Below are positions 13,097-27,657 of a DNA stretch of 64,000 nucleotides, one piece after another (position 1 is the stretch's first letter; each line of letters starts with the position of its first letter). This DNA is from Flaccisagitta enflata. Its lineage: Eukaryota > Chaetognatha > Sagittoidea > Aphragmophora. The position numbers were made by a program, and so were the translations under genes. The notes beneath the pieces are model-generated. The model was not told the origin of the DNA. It saw only the letters and a program-made list of their open reading frames with translations, and made no database searches. The stretch lies in assembly GCA_965153355.1 (NCBI GenBank), contig OZ231127.1, positions 26,350,001 through 26,414,000 of the forward strand. Reading direction: 5' to 3'.

Positions 13097-13346
13097 ACAC
13101 GCACCCAAGTCGCGTTTGGGCCGTATATGAGGTTAGTAGCGAAACTAACCAACTGACAGACTAATTGACCAACCAACCAACTAACCAACTGACAGACTAA
13201 TTGACCAACCAACCAACCAACCAACCGACCAACCAACCGACCAACCAACCGACCAACCAACCGAATAATCAACCAGCCAACCAACCAACCAACCGACTGA
13301 CCGACCAACAGACAAAATGGTGTGTAGAGTCGTGTGGCACGCGACT
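13097..13346 (+). mobile_element. 'GTCGCGTGC' element, 5'-truncated
   Basis: Starts within CCAAGTCGCGTTTGGGCCGT, has a long (ACCA)n/(ACCG)n core (about 13140-13310) in place of (GACG)n, and ends GTCGTGTGGCACGCGACT followed by AAAAA. The usual CAAGGCC head is missing at the junction with the upstream element. Confidence 0.65.
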
Positions 13347-13644
13347 AAAAATCAGTGGAAACACACCCGAAGAATTGGCCAAAGACGAAATTCAGACGAG
13401 ATTCTCACAATTAACAGAAATGAATTCAAAAGAAAAGCGATAAAGAAAAGAAACTCTATTTGCCTCGGAGGATTTTTCTTGTTTGAGCAAGATTTAATGG
13501 ATGACTGATTGTGACCATTACCATACAAGTGGCGCACTGGCGCTAGATTGAGAATGCGTTTCGTTTCTATTTTCGTCCCTTGTTCCCTTGCTCGCCTTGA
13601 TGAAATACGCGGCTGTCATAGTTGGGTTGAGGAAGTAGTATAGG

Positions 13645-14172
13645 CAGTCAGTGGACAAAACACAATAGGTAGAGAACTCACTCTGTTGGCTTTGATCCAA
13701 CCTGCTGATAATAAACAGAATGCTGTAAACAACAACTGGTTGTTAAAATTACAGCCGGCTGTCTTGAAACAAAGCTTGCAAAAATCCAACTTTAATGAAA
13801 TAGAATGTGACTAGCATATTTATAGTCCTGATGAAATTCTGAGAAGTTTGATATGTCACATTCAATACTTTTTATCAGAAATGATTTTTTAAACATAACA
13901 TTGTAACAAAATTAAACATTGATAAAGATTTTTATTTTTACATAAAAGTATATATTGTGACATATCAAACTTCTCAGAATTTTATCAGGATTATGAATCT
14001 GCATAGTTCATTCTTTTTGATGAGTGTTGAATCTTTTTCTAATTTTGTAGCATAATAACCGGCTGTAATTTCAACAACCAATTGTTGTACACAGTATTCT
14101 TTTTATCATCAGTAGATTGGATCAATGCCAACAAAGTGAGCTCTCTACGTATTGTGTTTTGTCCAATGACTG
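13645..14172. mobile_element. Inverted-repeat element, CAGTCAG family, copy 2
   Basis: Starts CAGTCAGTGGACAAAACACA and ends with GTTTTGTCCAATGACTG. Flanking tetramers are TAGG and TAGA (3 of 4 match). The interior arms repeat ACATATCAAACTTCTCAGAA in inverted orientation. At 528 bp it is an uninterrupted reference copy for the split element at 8918-13092. Confidence 0.82.
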
Positions 14173-15007
14173 TAGACTGTAGAGGCAGTGAAGCTAAAGC
14201 TACTATTCTTACCGGTCAGAATCATCTACAATTGAAACTTGGTGAGCGTGTGCATTTCTTATTTTGTATCGGAAACAACAATGAATGACATTATCATTAA
14301 CGCGAAAAACAGCTATGTAAGATATCTCGATCTAGTCACAATCTAGTTACACCAGAGTTTGATTCTAAATTATTTCGTATTCATCTGTAGTAACTGTCGC
14401 AGTTTATGATTGACGTCGAGGATAACGCTTTTTTAAAATATCGGACGGAGTGATGCACAAGCCCTTGCGCTTTTACGGAATGACGCATCTGAAAATAAGA
14501 AAACGATTTTACGTCGATACAATATTCATACGGCCATGGTTTTATCGGATCACGTCTCGAGAGAGAGAGAAAAAAAATGGATATCTCTTCTCTGAATTTA
14601 AGACGAGCCAATATTTTCCAATTTAACGATAGGGATTATTTGCGCTGAGTCTGTGCGCGGGCATCGTTGGCTCTCTGTTGGACTTCTTTCTTTAGTACTT
14701 TGAGGCAAATGGTTTCCGTCTCGGCGGTTTTACGTGTTTGCCTCATGGTCTCCATCACGAGCGGTAACACGATGCGTCCTTCCGTTTAATGCACAATGAT
14801 ATCTGGATGAATTATATCCACAAATAAGTGTTCAATACACGAATAGTTTCTTCAGAAATAGTTGCACATTGATTTACTGACAAGACAAAAACTCACTCCA
14901 TCTCAAACATTCAGTTTGGGTATAGTGACTAGTGAGTTCCACCAACTTTCGGATGGAGGCTCTCCAAAGATAGATGGATCGTTGATGGCATTTTGTCGTA
15001 CAGATGC
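14173..15007. other. Non-coding stretch, no feature recognised
   Basis: Mixed-composition DNA without convincing coding frames or inverted repeats. Confidence 0.35.
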
Positions 15008-15235
15008 GGTAATTATAATTGTTTTAGATACCGTAGATGCCATAGGAATGCAATTCACGCGATAACACAGTCATAATAATTTGTTAGATATGCGAGATGC
15101 CAAAGATTGCATAGAAATGCTAATCATTGGATGAGTTATTGCTATGTTGATTTGTTAGATGGATAAAATGCCATAGATTGCCTACTGCATAGAGATGCAA
15201 ACCATACGATGGCACATTGCCATAGAGATGCGACG
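15008..15235. repeat. Degenerate tandem repeat (GATGCCATAGATTG)
   Basis: At least three degenerate units of 65-80 bp share TTTGTTAGAT, GATGCCATAGATTG and CATAGAGATGCAA. Confidence 0.5.
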
Positions 15236-16455
<1,220 letters not shown>

Positions 16456-16568
16456 CAAATCAAGGGGGACAGAAAAGAGAGAAGAGGAAATGAAAAGCAA
16501 AATTTCCGTCGGTAAGACTCTTGAGAAGTAAAGAGATGGGAAAAAGTAATGGCGAGAACGCGTGACAC

Positions 16569-16727
<159 letters not shown>

Positions 16728-16767
16728 AGTACGGAATGCTGGAGTGAGCTAACTATTATTCCAGATA

Positions 16768-16944
16768 CAGTTGAACCCCGCTCTAACGGATTTCAAGGGA
16801 CTAACAATTTTCTTCTGTTATAGATAGATTTCTGTTATTACCCACAAAGGAAATAAAAGAAATTAGCTTGAAGGAACTATGAATTTGCATCTGTTTTAAG
16901 CGGAATTCCGTTGGTGGTGGGTCCGTTAGAGCGGGGTTCAACTG
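16768..16944 (+). mobile_element. pogo-like MITE, 177 bp, copy 1
   Basis: Ends are CAGTTGAACCCCGCTCTAAC and its complement, flanked by TA on both sides (16766-16767 and 16945-16946). The CAGT(T/A)GAACC start with a TA duplication is typical of pogo/Tigger-type Tc1/mariner elements. Confidence 0.88.
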
Positions 16945-17097
16945 TAGTATGGTACAAAATCATGTAAAGATTTTAAAGTTACAGATGATGAAAACCATTG
17001 TCTGAACATTTGTAAAAGATGGAGAAATGTTAACTTGTATGGCAGGGGATATATTGTCAGCATTACATCAGTATTTTAGGAGGATAAAGAGACATTA

Positions 17098-17274
17098 CAG
17101 TTGAACCCCGCTCTAACGGACCCACCGCCAACGGAATTCCGCTTAAAACAGATGCAAATTCTTAGTCCCTTCAAGCTAATTTCTTTTATTTCCTTTGTAG
17201 GCAATAACAGAAGTCCATCTATAACAGAAGAAAATTGTTGGTCCCTTGAAATCCGTTAGAGCGGGGTTCAACTG
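17098..17274 (-). mobile_element. pogo-like MITE, 177 bp, copy 2
   Basis: Same ends and same 177-bp length as copy 1, but the interior is in the opposite orientation (ACCCACCGCCAACGGAATTC near the left end). Flanked by TA. Confidence 0.88.
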
Positions 17275-17452
17275 TACTTCAATTATCAACTTGTTTGAAA
17301 TCTGTACGAAATCTAGAACATGGACAGAATAACATGCAATGGTAAGATATCTTTTGCTGTTTACTACATGATGACGCTTAAAAGGTGATGAAATCTTTTA
17401 AAGCAAACAACGAAAGCTTCCTCTCAACTAATGGCTCGGTTTCATACCAATA

Positions 17453-17629
17453 CAGTAGAACCCCGCTCCAACGGACCCGCTTCTAACGGATATCAGCCTT
17501 TAACAGATACTGATTCTTAGTCCCTTCAATCAGTTTTCTTTTATTCCCTCTATTGGCTATGATAAAATTCCGCCTATAAAAGATACAATTTGTTAGTCCC
17601 CTGAAATCCGTTAGAGCAGGATTTAACTG
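17453..17629 (-). mobile_element. pogo-like MITE, 177 bp, copy 3
   Basis: More diverged copy (CAGTAGAACCCCGCTCCAAC at the left, TTAGAGCAGGATTTAACTG at the right), again exactly 177 bp. The left TA is kept; the right flank reads CA. Confidence 0.82.
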
Positions 17630-17731
17630 CAAGTAATTTCTCGTGTACTGTAGTCTGTACATTGTTGAACAATAAACTATTTCTAATTATCATTTGAATG
17701 TGAACTCAAGGAAGGAATGTATTCATTGGGA

Positions 17732-18035
17732 AAAAAATCGAAAAACGTTTTTCGATTTTTTGAGTTTTGCTTAGGAATTAATTTTTTCCATTTTCGCTTG
17801 GGGCGTTTTAGGCAAGTTGGGTCACGACTAGGCTCGCCCAAGGCTGGGGTTGAAATTGGTACAGGGTGAAAGAGGGCACTTTTTTACACCTTCTGGAAAA
17901 AAGCAGGGCACTGTCGGATCAATACTTTAGGCGCTATGAATTTTTTAATCTTTTTTTATTTTCTCACATTTTCCGCATATTTCTCAAAGATCGATATTTT
18001 TCATTGATCTCAATTTTTGGCACTACGTAACAACA
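17732..18035 (+). repeat. 300-bp palindrome-headed repeat, copy 2
   Basis: Begins with a perfect 30-bp palindrome (17732-17761; core TCGAAAAACGTTTTTCGA). It then shares with 52569-52860 the segments GTTTTAGGCAAGTTG / ATTTTAGGAAGTTG, GATCAATA...TTTGGCGCTATGAATTTTT / TTAGGCGCTATGAATTTTTT and TCAATTTTTGGC / CCCATTTTTCAGC. No coding frame. Confidence 0.7.
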
Positions 18036-18046
18036 AAAATCAGTTC

Positions 18047-18541
18047 AGCAGAGGGCAGAGGGAGGGAGGGAGAGGGAGGGAGGGAGAGGAAGTGAGGAGA
18101 GGGAGGGTAAGGGAGGGAGAGAGGGGGAGAGAAAGAGAAGGAGGGAGAGGGAGAAAAAGGGAGAGAGGGAGGGAGATGGAGGGAGGGAAAAAGAGATAAG
18201 GAAGGGAGAGGAAAGGAGAGGGGGAGGGGGAGGGAGAGGGAGGGGGAGGGAGAGGGAGGGAGAGAGAGGGATGGAGAGGGGGAGGGAGAGAGGGAGAGAG
18301 GGAAGGAGGGAGGAAGAAAGTGAGAGGGGGATGGAGAGAGAGGGAGAGGGAGGAAGAGGGAGAGAGAGGGGGATGGAGAAGGAGGGATAGGGAAGGATGG
18401 TGAGTGGGAGGGAGAGCATAGGTCTTTGGAGGGAAAGCATAGGTCATTGGCTCCTTCGGGGCCGCTGCCCCTCTCACCATCACACACTCATATTTACTCA
18501 CATAGGAGCAACGGATACCGCTGACCATCTAACGCTTTTGC
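18047..18541 (-). repeat. Foldback minisatellite element fragment with (GGGA)n body
   Basis: 18047-18412 is a 365-bp (GGGA)n/(GA)n purine tract. Read on the minus strand, the adjoining 18413-18541 carries the head of the foldback family: AGATGGTCAGCGGTATCCG, then GGCAGCGGCCCCGAAGGAGC and AATGACCTATGCTTTCCC. The matching right arm is absent on the far side of the purine tract. Confidence 0.6.
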
Positions 18542-18544
18542 AAC

Positions 18545-18547
<3 letters not shown>

Positions 18548-18600
<53 letters not shown>

Positions 18601-18618
18601 TCTCTCTTTCTTTTTCTT

Positions 18619-18665
<47 letters not shown>
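18548..18665. repeat. (CT)n microsatellite
   Basis: CT/TTTCT-rich tract between two foldback-element fragments. Confidence 0.95.
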
Positions 18666-18666
<1 letters not shown>

Positions 18667-18929
18667 GGCCTGAGAAACCAGATTTGAGGCCTGAGAGGCC
18701 AGATTTGAGGCCTGAGAGGCCAGATTTGAGGCCTGAGAGGCCATATTTGAGGCGTGGGAAGCTTGATTTGAGACCTGAAAGGCTGGATTTGAGGCCTGAG
18801 AGGCCAGATTTGAGGCCTGAGGGGTCTGATGAAAGGGGGAACTAACGAATGAATAAATAAACGGACGAACGAACGGACGGACAAACAAAAGTCCCTCTGT
18901 GTTCTACAGGACTTTGTCCCCTTCGGGGG
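18666..18929 (+). repeat. Foldback minisatellite element, right part only
   Basis: About eight units of roughly 20 bp (GAGGCCTGAGAGGCCAGATTT) are followed by a GGACGAACGAACGGACGGAC tract and the right arm: CCTCTGTGTTCTACAGGACT, then TTGTCCCCTTCGGGG. The left arm is missing. Confidence 0.75.
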
Positions 18930-18935
18930 AGAGAG

Positions 18936-19140
<205 letters not shown>

Positions 19141-19278
19141 CACAAACACGCACAAAGATGCATAAATGTAATGACGAATGAGAAGAAACTGAAAAAAAAA
19201 AAACGTCTTACGATTTTTTTCCGGTCGGCGAGAGCCGCCTTTACTGGTAACAACATGGAAATTAAATGTTATTAAGGT

Positions 19279-19315
19279 TCTCCCTGTCTGACTGTCTGTC
19301 TGTCTGTCTGTCTGT

Positions 19316-19410
<95 letters not shown>
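19279..19410. repeat. Compound (CTGT)n-(CT)n microsatellite
   Basis: About 35 bp of CTGT followed by about 95 bp of CT. Confidence 0.95.
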
Positions 19411-19412
<2 letters not shown>

Positions 19413-19522
19413 CTCCCATCTTCGGAAAATGGTTGTTCTGGGCTCGGGGCTTTGGCCATTGCGCCTCGCACATCATTTCTCGTGAGGTGACTGAGTGAAA
19501 GAGGAGATGGAGAGAGAAAAAA

Positions 19523-19679
19523 CAAGGCCGGATACACGGCCATCAGTTGCGGACGGGTGGGCAGGGGCGGAAATGCGCGTTTTCCCACTTTTCGACTCGA
19601 TGGTTACGGACCGACGGACGGACGGACCGACGGACGGACGGACGGACAAAGCCTCTTATAGAGTTGCGTGTCCGCAACT
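19523..19679 (+). mobile_element. Short 'GTTGCGGAC' element, B type
   Basis: Starts CAAGGCCGGATACACGGCCA, then AGTTGCGGACGGGTGGGC. A (GACG)n core leads to AAAGCCTCTTATAGAGTTGC, and the 3' hairpin is GTTGCGTGTCCGCAACT followed by AAAAA. The 5' flank is also A-rich. Compared with A-type elements, the 5' motif and the 3' hairpin have changed together. Confidence 0.82.
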
Positions 19680-19683
19680 AAAA

Positions 19684-19940
<257 letters not shown>

Positions 19941-22030
19941 AAAAGGGAACAGAAAAGAGGTAGAAAGAGTGATTCCAGAAGATGAATGAAGAAAAGGAGT
20001 TGAAACCCTTAACTAGCTTCGGGGTTAAAACTCAACAGAACATTGAACTGATTTAGTTTTTGAGGTTACTTTGCTTCATTTATGGGACTAATGAGGGATT
20101 TATTTGGGCAATGGGCGGACCTTTACTTAAAGCGGTAAGCATAACGTTCACAGCGAAATTATGTAGAATTTACTGAAATGCTTTGACAAATCTCATTTAG
20201 AGTTAAATGCCGTATTGTGAGACTTGAAAGATTTCTCCGGTAGCAATCAACTTTGAATTTACAGATGGTCCCCTGCAGAAAATGCAACTGTCTTAGGCCA
20301 ATCTTAGGCTGACGGTTTATTCGTAATTTTCGGTTTCGGTTTTGGTCATTTTGTATTACTAAGTTTTTTTTTAGCACATTTTCCATTTTCTAGCGTTTTT
20401 TTGCACACCTGAACTGTCCTTGTAGCCCACTGTAGGGACCCTTTTCTTCTTTTCTTCTTTTTTTTTCTTTCTTTTCTGTCTTTTTTCTTACCTCAGGGGC
20501 CCATCTAAAGTGGGGATGACCCACCTCTCGCCGGCCCTGGATACACAGTATGTCAGTTGGCAGTTGCTGTTTATCATTGGAACCTCTTCAGCATGACCTC
20601 CACAGACTACATTTCGACTTGACAGACGGATGGATGAACGGACCGACCGACGGACCGACCGACGGACAAACAAAGCATACGCATCTGAAAAAACGACCAG
20701 TATATGAGGAGTCGTTTTCCATCACTGCTCTTTTGTTTTCATATATGGCAAACTCCTTACCTGCCGCCGCTTTAACGAATTCTGCCTCACCCAAGCAGCA
20801 GCGGCAGCAGCAGCTGCTGCAGTAACTTTCTGCGATGACGGAGCTGAATTACCTTTCTCGCCCGAAATTCAGGTTTTCTGTGCCTTACCTGCTTCTTGCT
20901 CATCCTTGGCCGTGGCCGTTAGTGGTTGCTGTTGACAGCAGCAGCTACAGCAGTAGCTACAGCAGCAGCTGCAGCAGCGATACTTAGTCGAAAATCGTTC
21001 TTTCTTTCCTCCTAGAAATGTAAAGCCGCAGCGGTTACAACAATCTTACACTGAAATACGCCGATGATAAAAATTTGAAAAGAATGAAGAAAAACAGATT
21101 TACATATTTTAAAATCCTTCATTTCCTCCTTTATTAGAATTCAAGAGGCATAATTCATGCATCATGAGTAGCAGACTGAAGCTTTTCACGGAGACGAGCC
21201 ACCGATATTGTTATCATTTTTTTCGTGGCGTTTTTGATGAAGGAAAACTTGATTATTTTTTTTCCCGGTGGCATCGTCTCTTCATCGCGTTGGTTAATAA
21301 TTGAAATGGAGTTTGAATGATGATGACGAACGTGGAGGGAACCAAATTAATAAAACGATGAAGACAGACAATAGGGGCTAGGGGGATGGTGCATTTACTT
21401 TGATTAGTTCTTGTGGGAAAATGGACATGCGGATGATGTCAAAACTTTCAGGGAGAAATGTAGTGCTTCATCTCACTAATGCATTAATAATGGACCACTT
21501 ATTTATTTATTTGTACTTTTGACAATCAACTGGATATATTTAGCGATATTCCTGGCTATTAGATGTTACTTAAACACAATATGTACATCTGTGTTATATT
21601 ATAAAAACAGAAAAATGAAGGTTTTCAGTTAAGTTATGCTCACAAATTTTGAATTTTTTAAAATATTGTTTTCTCTGAGAGGGATTTGATAAGAAAACTA
21701 TTTTTTTTTTTTTCAATTTTTTAATTTTCTATGCAATCTTATATTTCCGGCCAACCCCAGTCACAGGATGAAAATGACAGTTCTAGAAATTGATAGATTT
21801 ATTTATTTGTTTTTCTATTTTTAATCACTTACAAAATTTCCATTGTGACCCAAGCTGATACCCTAAATGTTGCCTTCGTAGGTGCGCTGTCATATGTAAA
21901 TATTCCACAGTTTCGATAGAGAATGGAGATGTGCAAAGGCTAAGGATTGTAGAACGATCTGAGCATTCCTGATTTTTCACAAATGAGAAAGAGTGGCCAT
22001 ATCAGGTGGCCGTTGCCCAACGTTTGATAT

Positions 22031-22032
<2 letters not shown>
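19941..22032. other. Mostly non-coding; partial element and CAG-rich patches
   Basis: 20520-20690 contains a (GACG)n patch with GCCCTGGATACACAG upstream, probably a decayed member of the short-element family. 20797-20825 and 20935-20985 are CAG/GCA-rich. No gene recognised. Confidence 0.4.
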
Positions 22033-22121
<89 letters not shown>

Positions 22122-22364
22122 TATCTCAAAACGCGTGCCGTTATAAAACATTTCTTTTTGTAATTATTGTTTTACTGGGATTATTTTTCTTCGATGTGCA
22201 ACAAAATTTTGTAAGGATTTCCTTTATTTTTTCATTGAATAAGGGATAAATTTCGTTGAAGTGGAATTGAACCGTTTAATATTTAGTTTTGTACGCGCGA
22301 CTTGTTATGTACATGTGTAAATGTCTGTCAATCTGTTGATCGTTCCATTTGCTGATATCACCGA

Positions 22365-22443
<79 letters not shown>
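22033..22443. repeat. Two (TG)n microsatellites
   Basis: TG tracts at 22033-22119 and 22367-22443, separated by AT-rich sequence. Confidence 0.95.
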
Positions 22444-22446
<3 letters not shown>

Positions 22447-22490
22447 CTTAATTGCTACTGTTCAAATGCTTTGTTGGCGCTGTATGTATA

Positions 22491-22798
22491 CAGTAGAGCA
22501 CCGCTAGAGCGCCCCCGCTAATATCGCATGCCCACCTGTAATGTATAACTTACTTTTCCTTGAGGAATTTTGTAGTTATTTCTATGATAGATTGACAATG
22601 AGGCAGCTTCACTATATGTTTGTCAGTAGTAAAGGATAGTTATGAGCAATCCGGGGTAAACACCATTGAAAGCTTGCAAGGCTTTCATCCTTTGTCTGTT
22701 AGAGAATTCTGGTCTCTTTTTGTAAGGGCAATGTTGTTTCAACTTTCATAGGATATAATCTTGTTCAGTGCATAATACGCTCCAGTGAAGCTCTACTG
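22491..22798. mobile_element. TA-flanked inverted-repeat element, 308 bp
   Basis: Begins CAGTAGAGCACCGCTAGAGC and ends GCTCTACTG. Both sides are flanked by TA within a wider GTATA match. Probably another small Tc1/mariner-type derivative; the inverted match is short. Confidence 0.6.
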
Positions 22799-24768
<1,970 letters not shown>

Positions 24769-25033
24769 GCGTTTCCACTTTCATCTCATCCTTCCTCTAG
24801 CCTATTAGGCTGATCTAATTGGACACGCCCTGTTTTTTGTCTTCCAGTGTGTCAATAACGGTCGTAAGAAGTATTTCGGCCGTTAAGGCCTCCCAGAAAC
24901 CATTCACGAAATAAACTCAGGAACCCAACCGCCTCTGTAACGACTATTGACTATTGTAACGACTATTGTTATCACCTCGTGCCTCAACCCAGCATAAGCC
25001 ACAACTCCGATTCGAAGACATCATTCACAATAA

Positions 25034-25039
25034 CAATAA

Positions 25040-25135
<96 letters not shown>

Positions 25136-25136
25136 C
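25034..25136. repeat. (AAC)n microsatellite in the presumed 5' UTR
   Basis: About 103 bp of AAC triplets ending 18 bp before the claudin-like start codon. An open frame through it would encode poly-Asn and is continuous with the protein, but it has no upstream ATG, so I place the tract in the leader. Confidence 0.9.
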
Positions 25137-25154
25137 CATCCCTCACGCCTCAAG

Positions 25155-25422
25155 ATGGCGGTGAAAACGACAACGACATTGGGTTTTACTTTGCTGGGCA
25201 CGGTGATTTTGGCGATCGTGTGCGCATGCTTCGCGATGGCGTCTCCTTATTGGGTCCAACGACGTCAAATGTCCGGCAACACGGTCACCAACGCCGGCAT
25301 CTGGGAAATCTGCTTCTTACAACACTCCATTCCCAAACAATATCAGAGCAATAAAGAATACACCGGCTGCTTTATGTTCTACGGCACCGCCTTCGCCAAC
25401 GAAAAGTCTTATTTCACTCCGT
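25155..25422 (+). CDS. Claudin/PMP22-superfamily membrane protein, exon 1
   Basis: Start ATG in a good context (CAAGATGG). This exon encodes residues 1-89 plus one base. Residues 9-29 are a hydrophobic first membrane segment. The first extracellular loop follows with Trp33, a Gly-Ile-Trp motif at 48-50, Cys53 and Cys72, which is the W...G-L/I-W...C...C signature of claudin-type tetraspan proteins. The exon ends at a GTAAGG donor (25423). The codon split by the intron becomes TGG (Trp90) when joined to 39882, giving the continuous text SYFTP-WWLIGVQ. These proteins sit in the plasma membrane, usually at cell junctions. Which subfamily (claudin, Clc-like or other) I cannot tell. A frame continues past the donor, but it turns into intron sequence. 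Confidence 0.82.
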
Positions 25423-25724
25423 GTAAGGATCTTTATTCTTTTCTGTTTTGTTTTTTTTTGGGGGGGGTGAAGGGTGGCAAGGGACAATTCGACAACAAGT
25501 TTGACCAACGGACAGTCCAACCCACAAATAAGGCTTCATTTAACATTAAAAACAACAAAGGTAGGATACCTCATTTTATTACACGACTATCATTTCTTGA
25601 AAAAAAAAGGCATTTTGCGTCCAGTTGCCTCATTAGCACTTTTAAGCGAGTTTCATTTAAGCGCTTTTATGCATTTTTAAATGAAGCTAAAAATAAACGA
25701 GATTAAGAACACGTATGAAGTCAA

Positions 25725-26525
25725 CAAGGCCAACACCTATAAGTCGCGTGCGGGACATGAATAACTTAAGATGACTTAAATTGATTTTAAATGACTCAAG
25801 ATGACCTGAAATGAATTAAAACGACATAAAATGACTTAAAAAGACCTTAAATGACTTAAATGACCAAATTGACCTGATTGACTGAAGTGACCCAATATGA
25901 CATGAAATGACTTAGAATGACTTAGAATGACTTAAATTGACTTAAAAAGGCATACAATGGCATTTGGGAAGGAACTGTGAGCCCAAAAGCTTAAAAACGC
26001 TGAAAAAGTAATAGTCGCAAAAGTGTTAGATGGTCAGCGGCACCCGTGCTCTGCTTAGGTAGGTTAGGATTGGAGTTGAGGGAGGTAGCAGGGCAGCAGC
26101 CCCGAAGGGGTCGATGACCTATGCTTTCACACATATGGAGGATTTTCTCCTCCTTCTCCTTCTCCTTCTCCTCCTCCCCTGCAACCCCCTCCCCCCAACC
26201 TCTAGGCCCATATCTCAGCCTTGAGGCCCTTATCCCAGCCTCGAGGCCCAAATCTCAGTCTTCAGGCCCAAATCCCTTAAGACTGTGATATGGGCCTTGG
26301 GGTTGGGATTTGGGCCTTGAGGTTGAGATTTGGGCCACAAGGCTGAGATATGGGCCGGGAGGTTGGAGGGAGGGGGGTACAAAGAAGAAGGAGGAGGAGA
26401 AGGAGGAGGAAATCCTCCATATGTGTGAAAGCATAGGTCATCGACCCCTTTGGGGCCGCTGCCCAAGAAGGGGACAGACCATCCGACCGACCAACCGACA
26501 AAGCGGCTTGCAGAGTCGCGTAGCT
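25725..26525 (+). mobile_element. 'GTCGCGTGC' element, C type, with a nested foldback element
   Basis: Head CAAGGCCAACACCTATAAGT, then CGCGTGCGGGAC. A body of AATGACTTAA-type decamers (25755-25950) follows. It is interrupted by the foldback element at 26012-26464 and resumes with CCGACCGACCAACCGACAAA, GCGGCTTGCAGAGTCGCGTA. The last hairpin arm is lost. Confidence 0.7.
26012..26464 (+). mobile_element. Foldback minisatellite element, subfamily 2
   Basis: Head GTTAGATGGTCAGCGGCACC. The left arm (26091-26150) has CAGCCCCGAAGGGGTCGATG, then ACCTATGCTTTCACACATAT. The right arm (26408-26464) is its near-perfect inverse, ending CCCTTTGGGGCCGCTGCCC. Between them lie (CTC)n/(GAG)n tracts and a minisatellite whose units read GAGGCCCAAATCTCAGCCTT and then its inverse, so the array itself switches orientation near 26275. 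Confidence 0.8.
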
Positions 26526-26843
26526 ACATTGAAGCTACACTGAGCTGCTCTGAGAGATGTTATATTGGTTTGGCGGAAGCCCCATTATTATCTGAGCAGC
26601 GTCCCCAAACTTCCACCACACGCATAAGTGAAATCAGTGTTTTGTCCAGCAATTTGTCTAAAAAAAAAAACAACAACAAAAAAATCTTTGACATTGACTC
26701 TAATTAATAGGAGTTCAAAAGATAGTATTTTCCTTAAGGCTCTTCAAGAAAATATCTTTTTTAGGACACTCGGTGCCTGCAGGCTGCAGGCTGCAGCTCT
26801 GCCTATGTTGATGAAGGTTGTAAGCAGGCCACGAGTAACGCTG

Positions 26844-27462
26844 CACTGCTTTCTGAGAGAAGATTTGTGACAAGAATGATATCACTCCGGGTTTTTCTGC
26901 ATTTTTGTGTAGGTTATAGGCATACAAATCAAGAACTATTCATTGGAAAATCATCCCTAGAGCGCATTTTGAAAAAAAGTCAAAAATCTATAATTCAAGC
27001 TTCATTATACATGGATAACTTTGCAAGTTGGTCTGACTAATTTTTTTGACAGCAGATTGACAATCCTGATCTAATTCCCTTTCATTTGATAGGTCGCACT
27101 ATATGGTTTTAATAAGAAATAACATTTTCATTTTTTAAGCCACCGTTACAAAAATTACAGCGGTGGCCTAAAATATGAAAATTTAATTTCTCATCAAAAC
27201 CATATAGTGCGACCTATCAAATTAAAGAGAATTTCATCAGGATCAACAATATGCTGTTAAAAAAAAAGTCAGACCAAATTGAAAAATTCTTTGAGCAAAA
27301 TGAAGCTTAAATTTATGAATTTTTGACTTTTTTTCAAAATGCGCTCTAGGGAAGATTTTAAACTGAATTGTTCTTGATTTGTATGCCCATGACCTACACA
27401 AAAATGCAGAAAAACCTGGAGTGATATCATTCTTGTCACAAATCTTCTGTCAGAAAGCAGTG
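26844..27462. mobile_element. Full-length palindromic MITE, CACTGCT family, copy 1
   Basis: Starts CACTGCTTTCTGAGAGAAG and ends CTTCTGTCAGAAAGCAGTG. A perfect 4-bp duplication, GCTG (26840-26843 and 27463-27466), flanks it. The two halves are inverted over nearly the full 619 bp, around a centre near 27160 with GCCACCGTTACAAAAATTAC. The segment GATAGGTCGCACTATATGG is present in both arms. Confidence 0.85.
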
Positions 27463-27657
27463 GCTGGCCAATGGCCATAAATGACATTTCTGAACATCCA
27501 TTTCCTAATCTCTCGATTATTCGCCGCTGTACAATATTGATTGTAAACAACAAGAAAACTGACGTGGAGGAAGCTTATTTTCTCCATGTTTTGAATAATA
27601 CATGTTGTATCATATACATACTGAACGACAGGCTGGAGTAGAAGCTTGAGGATCAAA

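Noticed and set aside
17732-17761. Palindromes followed by T runs as intrinsic terminators (also 52569-52598, 12008-12037)
   Set aside because: Bacterial-type terminators are not expected in this genome; the palindromes head a repeat family.
18498-18541. tRNA-like promoter boxes in the foldback-element head (GGTCAGCGGTACCCG)
   Set aside because: Superficial resemblance to an A box only; no B box or cloverleaf could be drawn.
24966-25154. N-terminal extension of the claudin-like protein with a long poly-Asn run
   Set aside because: No in-frame ATG upstream; the run is the (AAC)n tract. The ATG at 25155 has a good context and begins a normal first membrane segment.
25423-25706. Continuation of the claudin-like frame past 25422
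   Set aside because: A GTAAGG donor sits here, the downstream text is low complexity, and the split codon joins perfectly to 39882.
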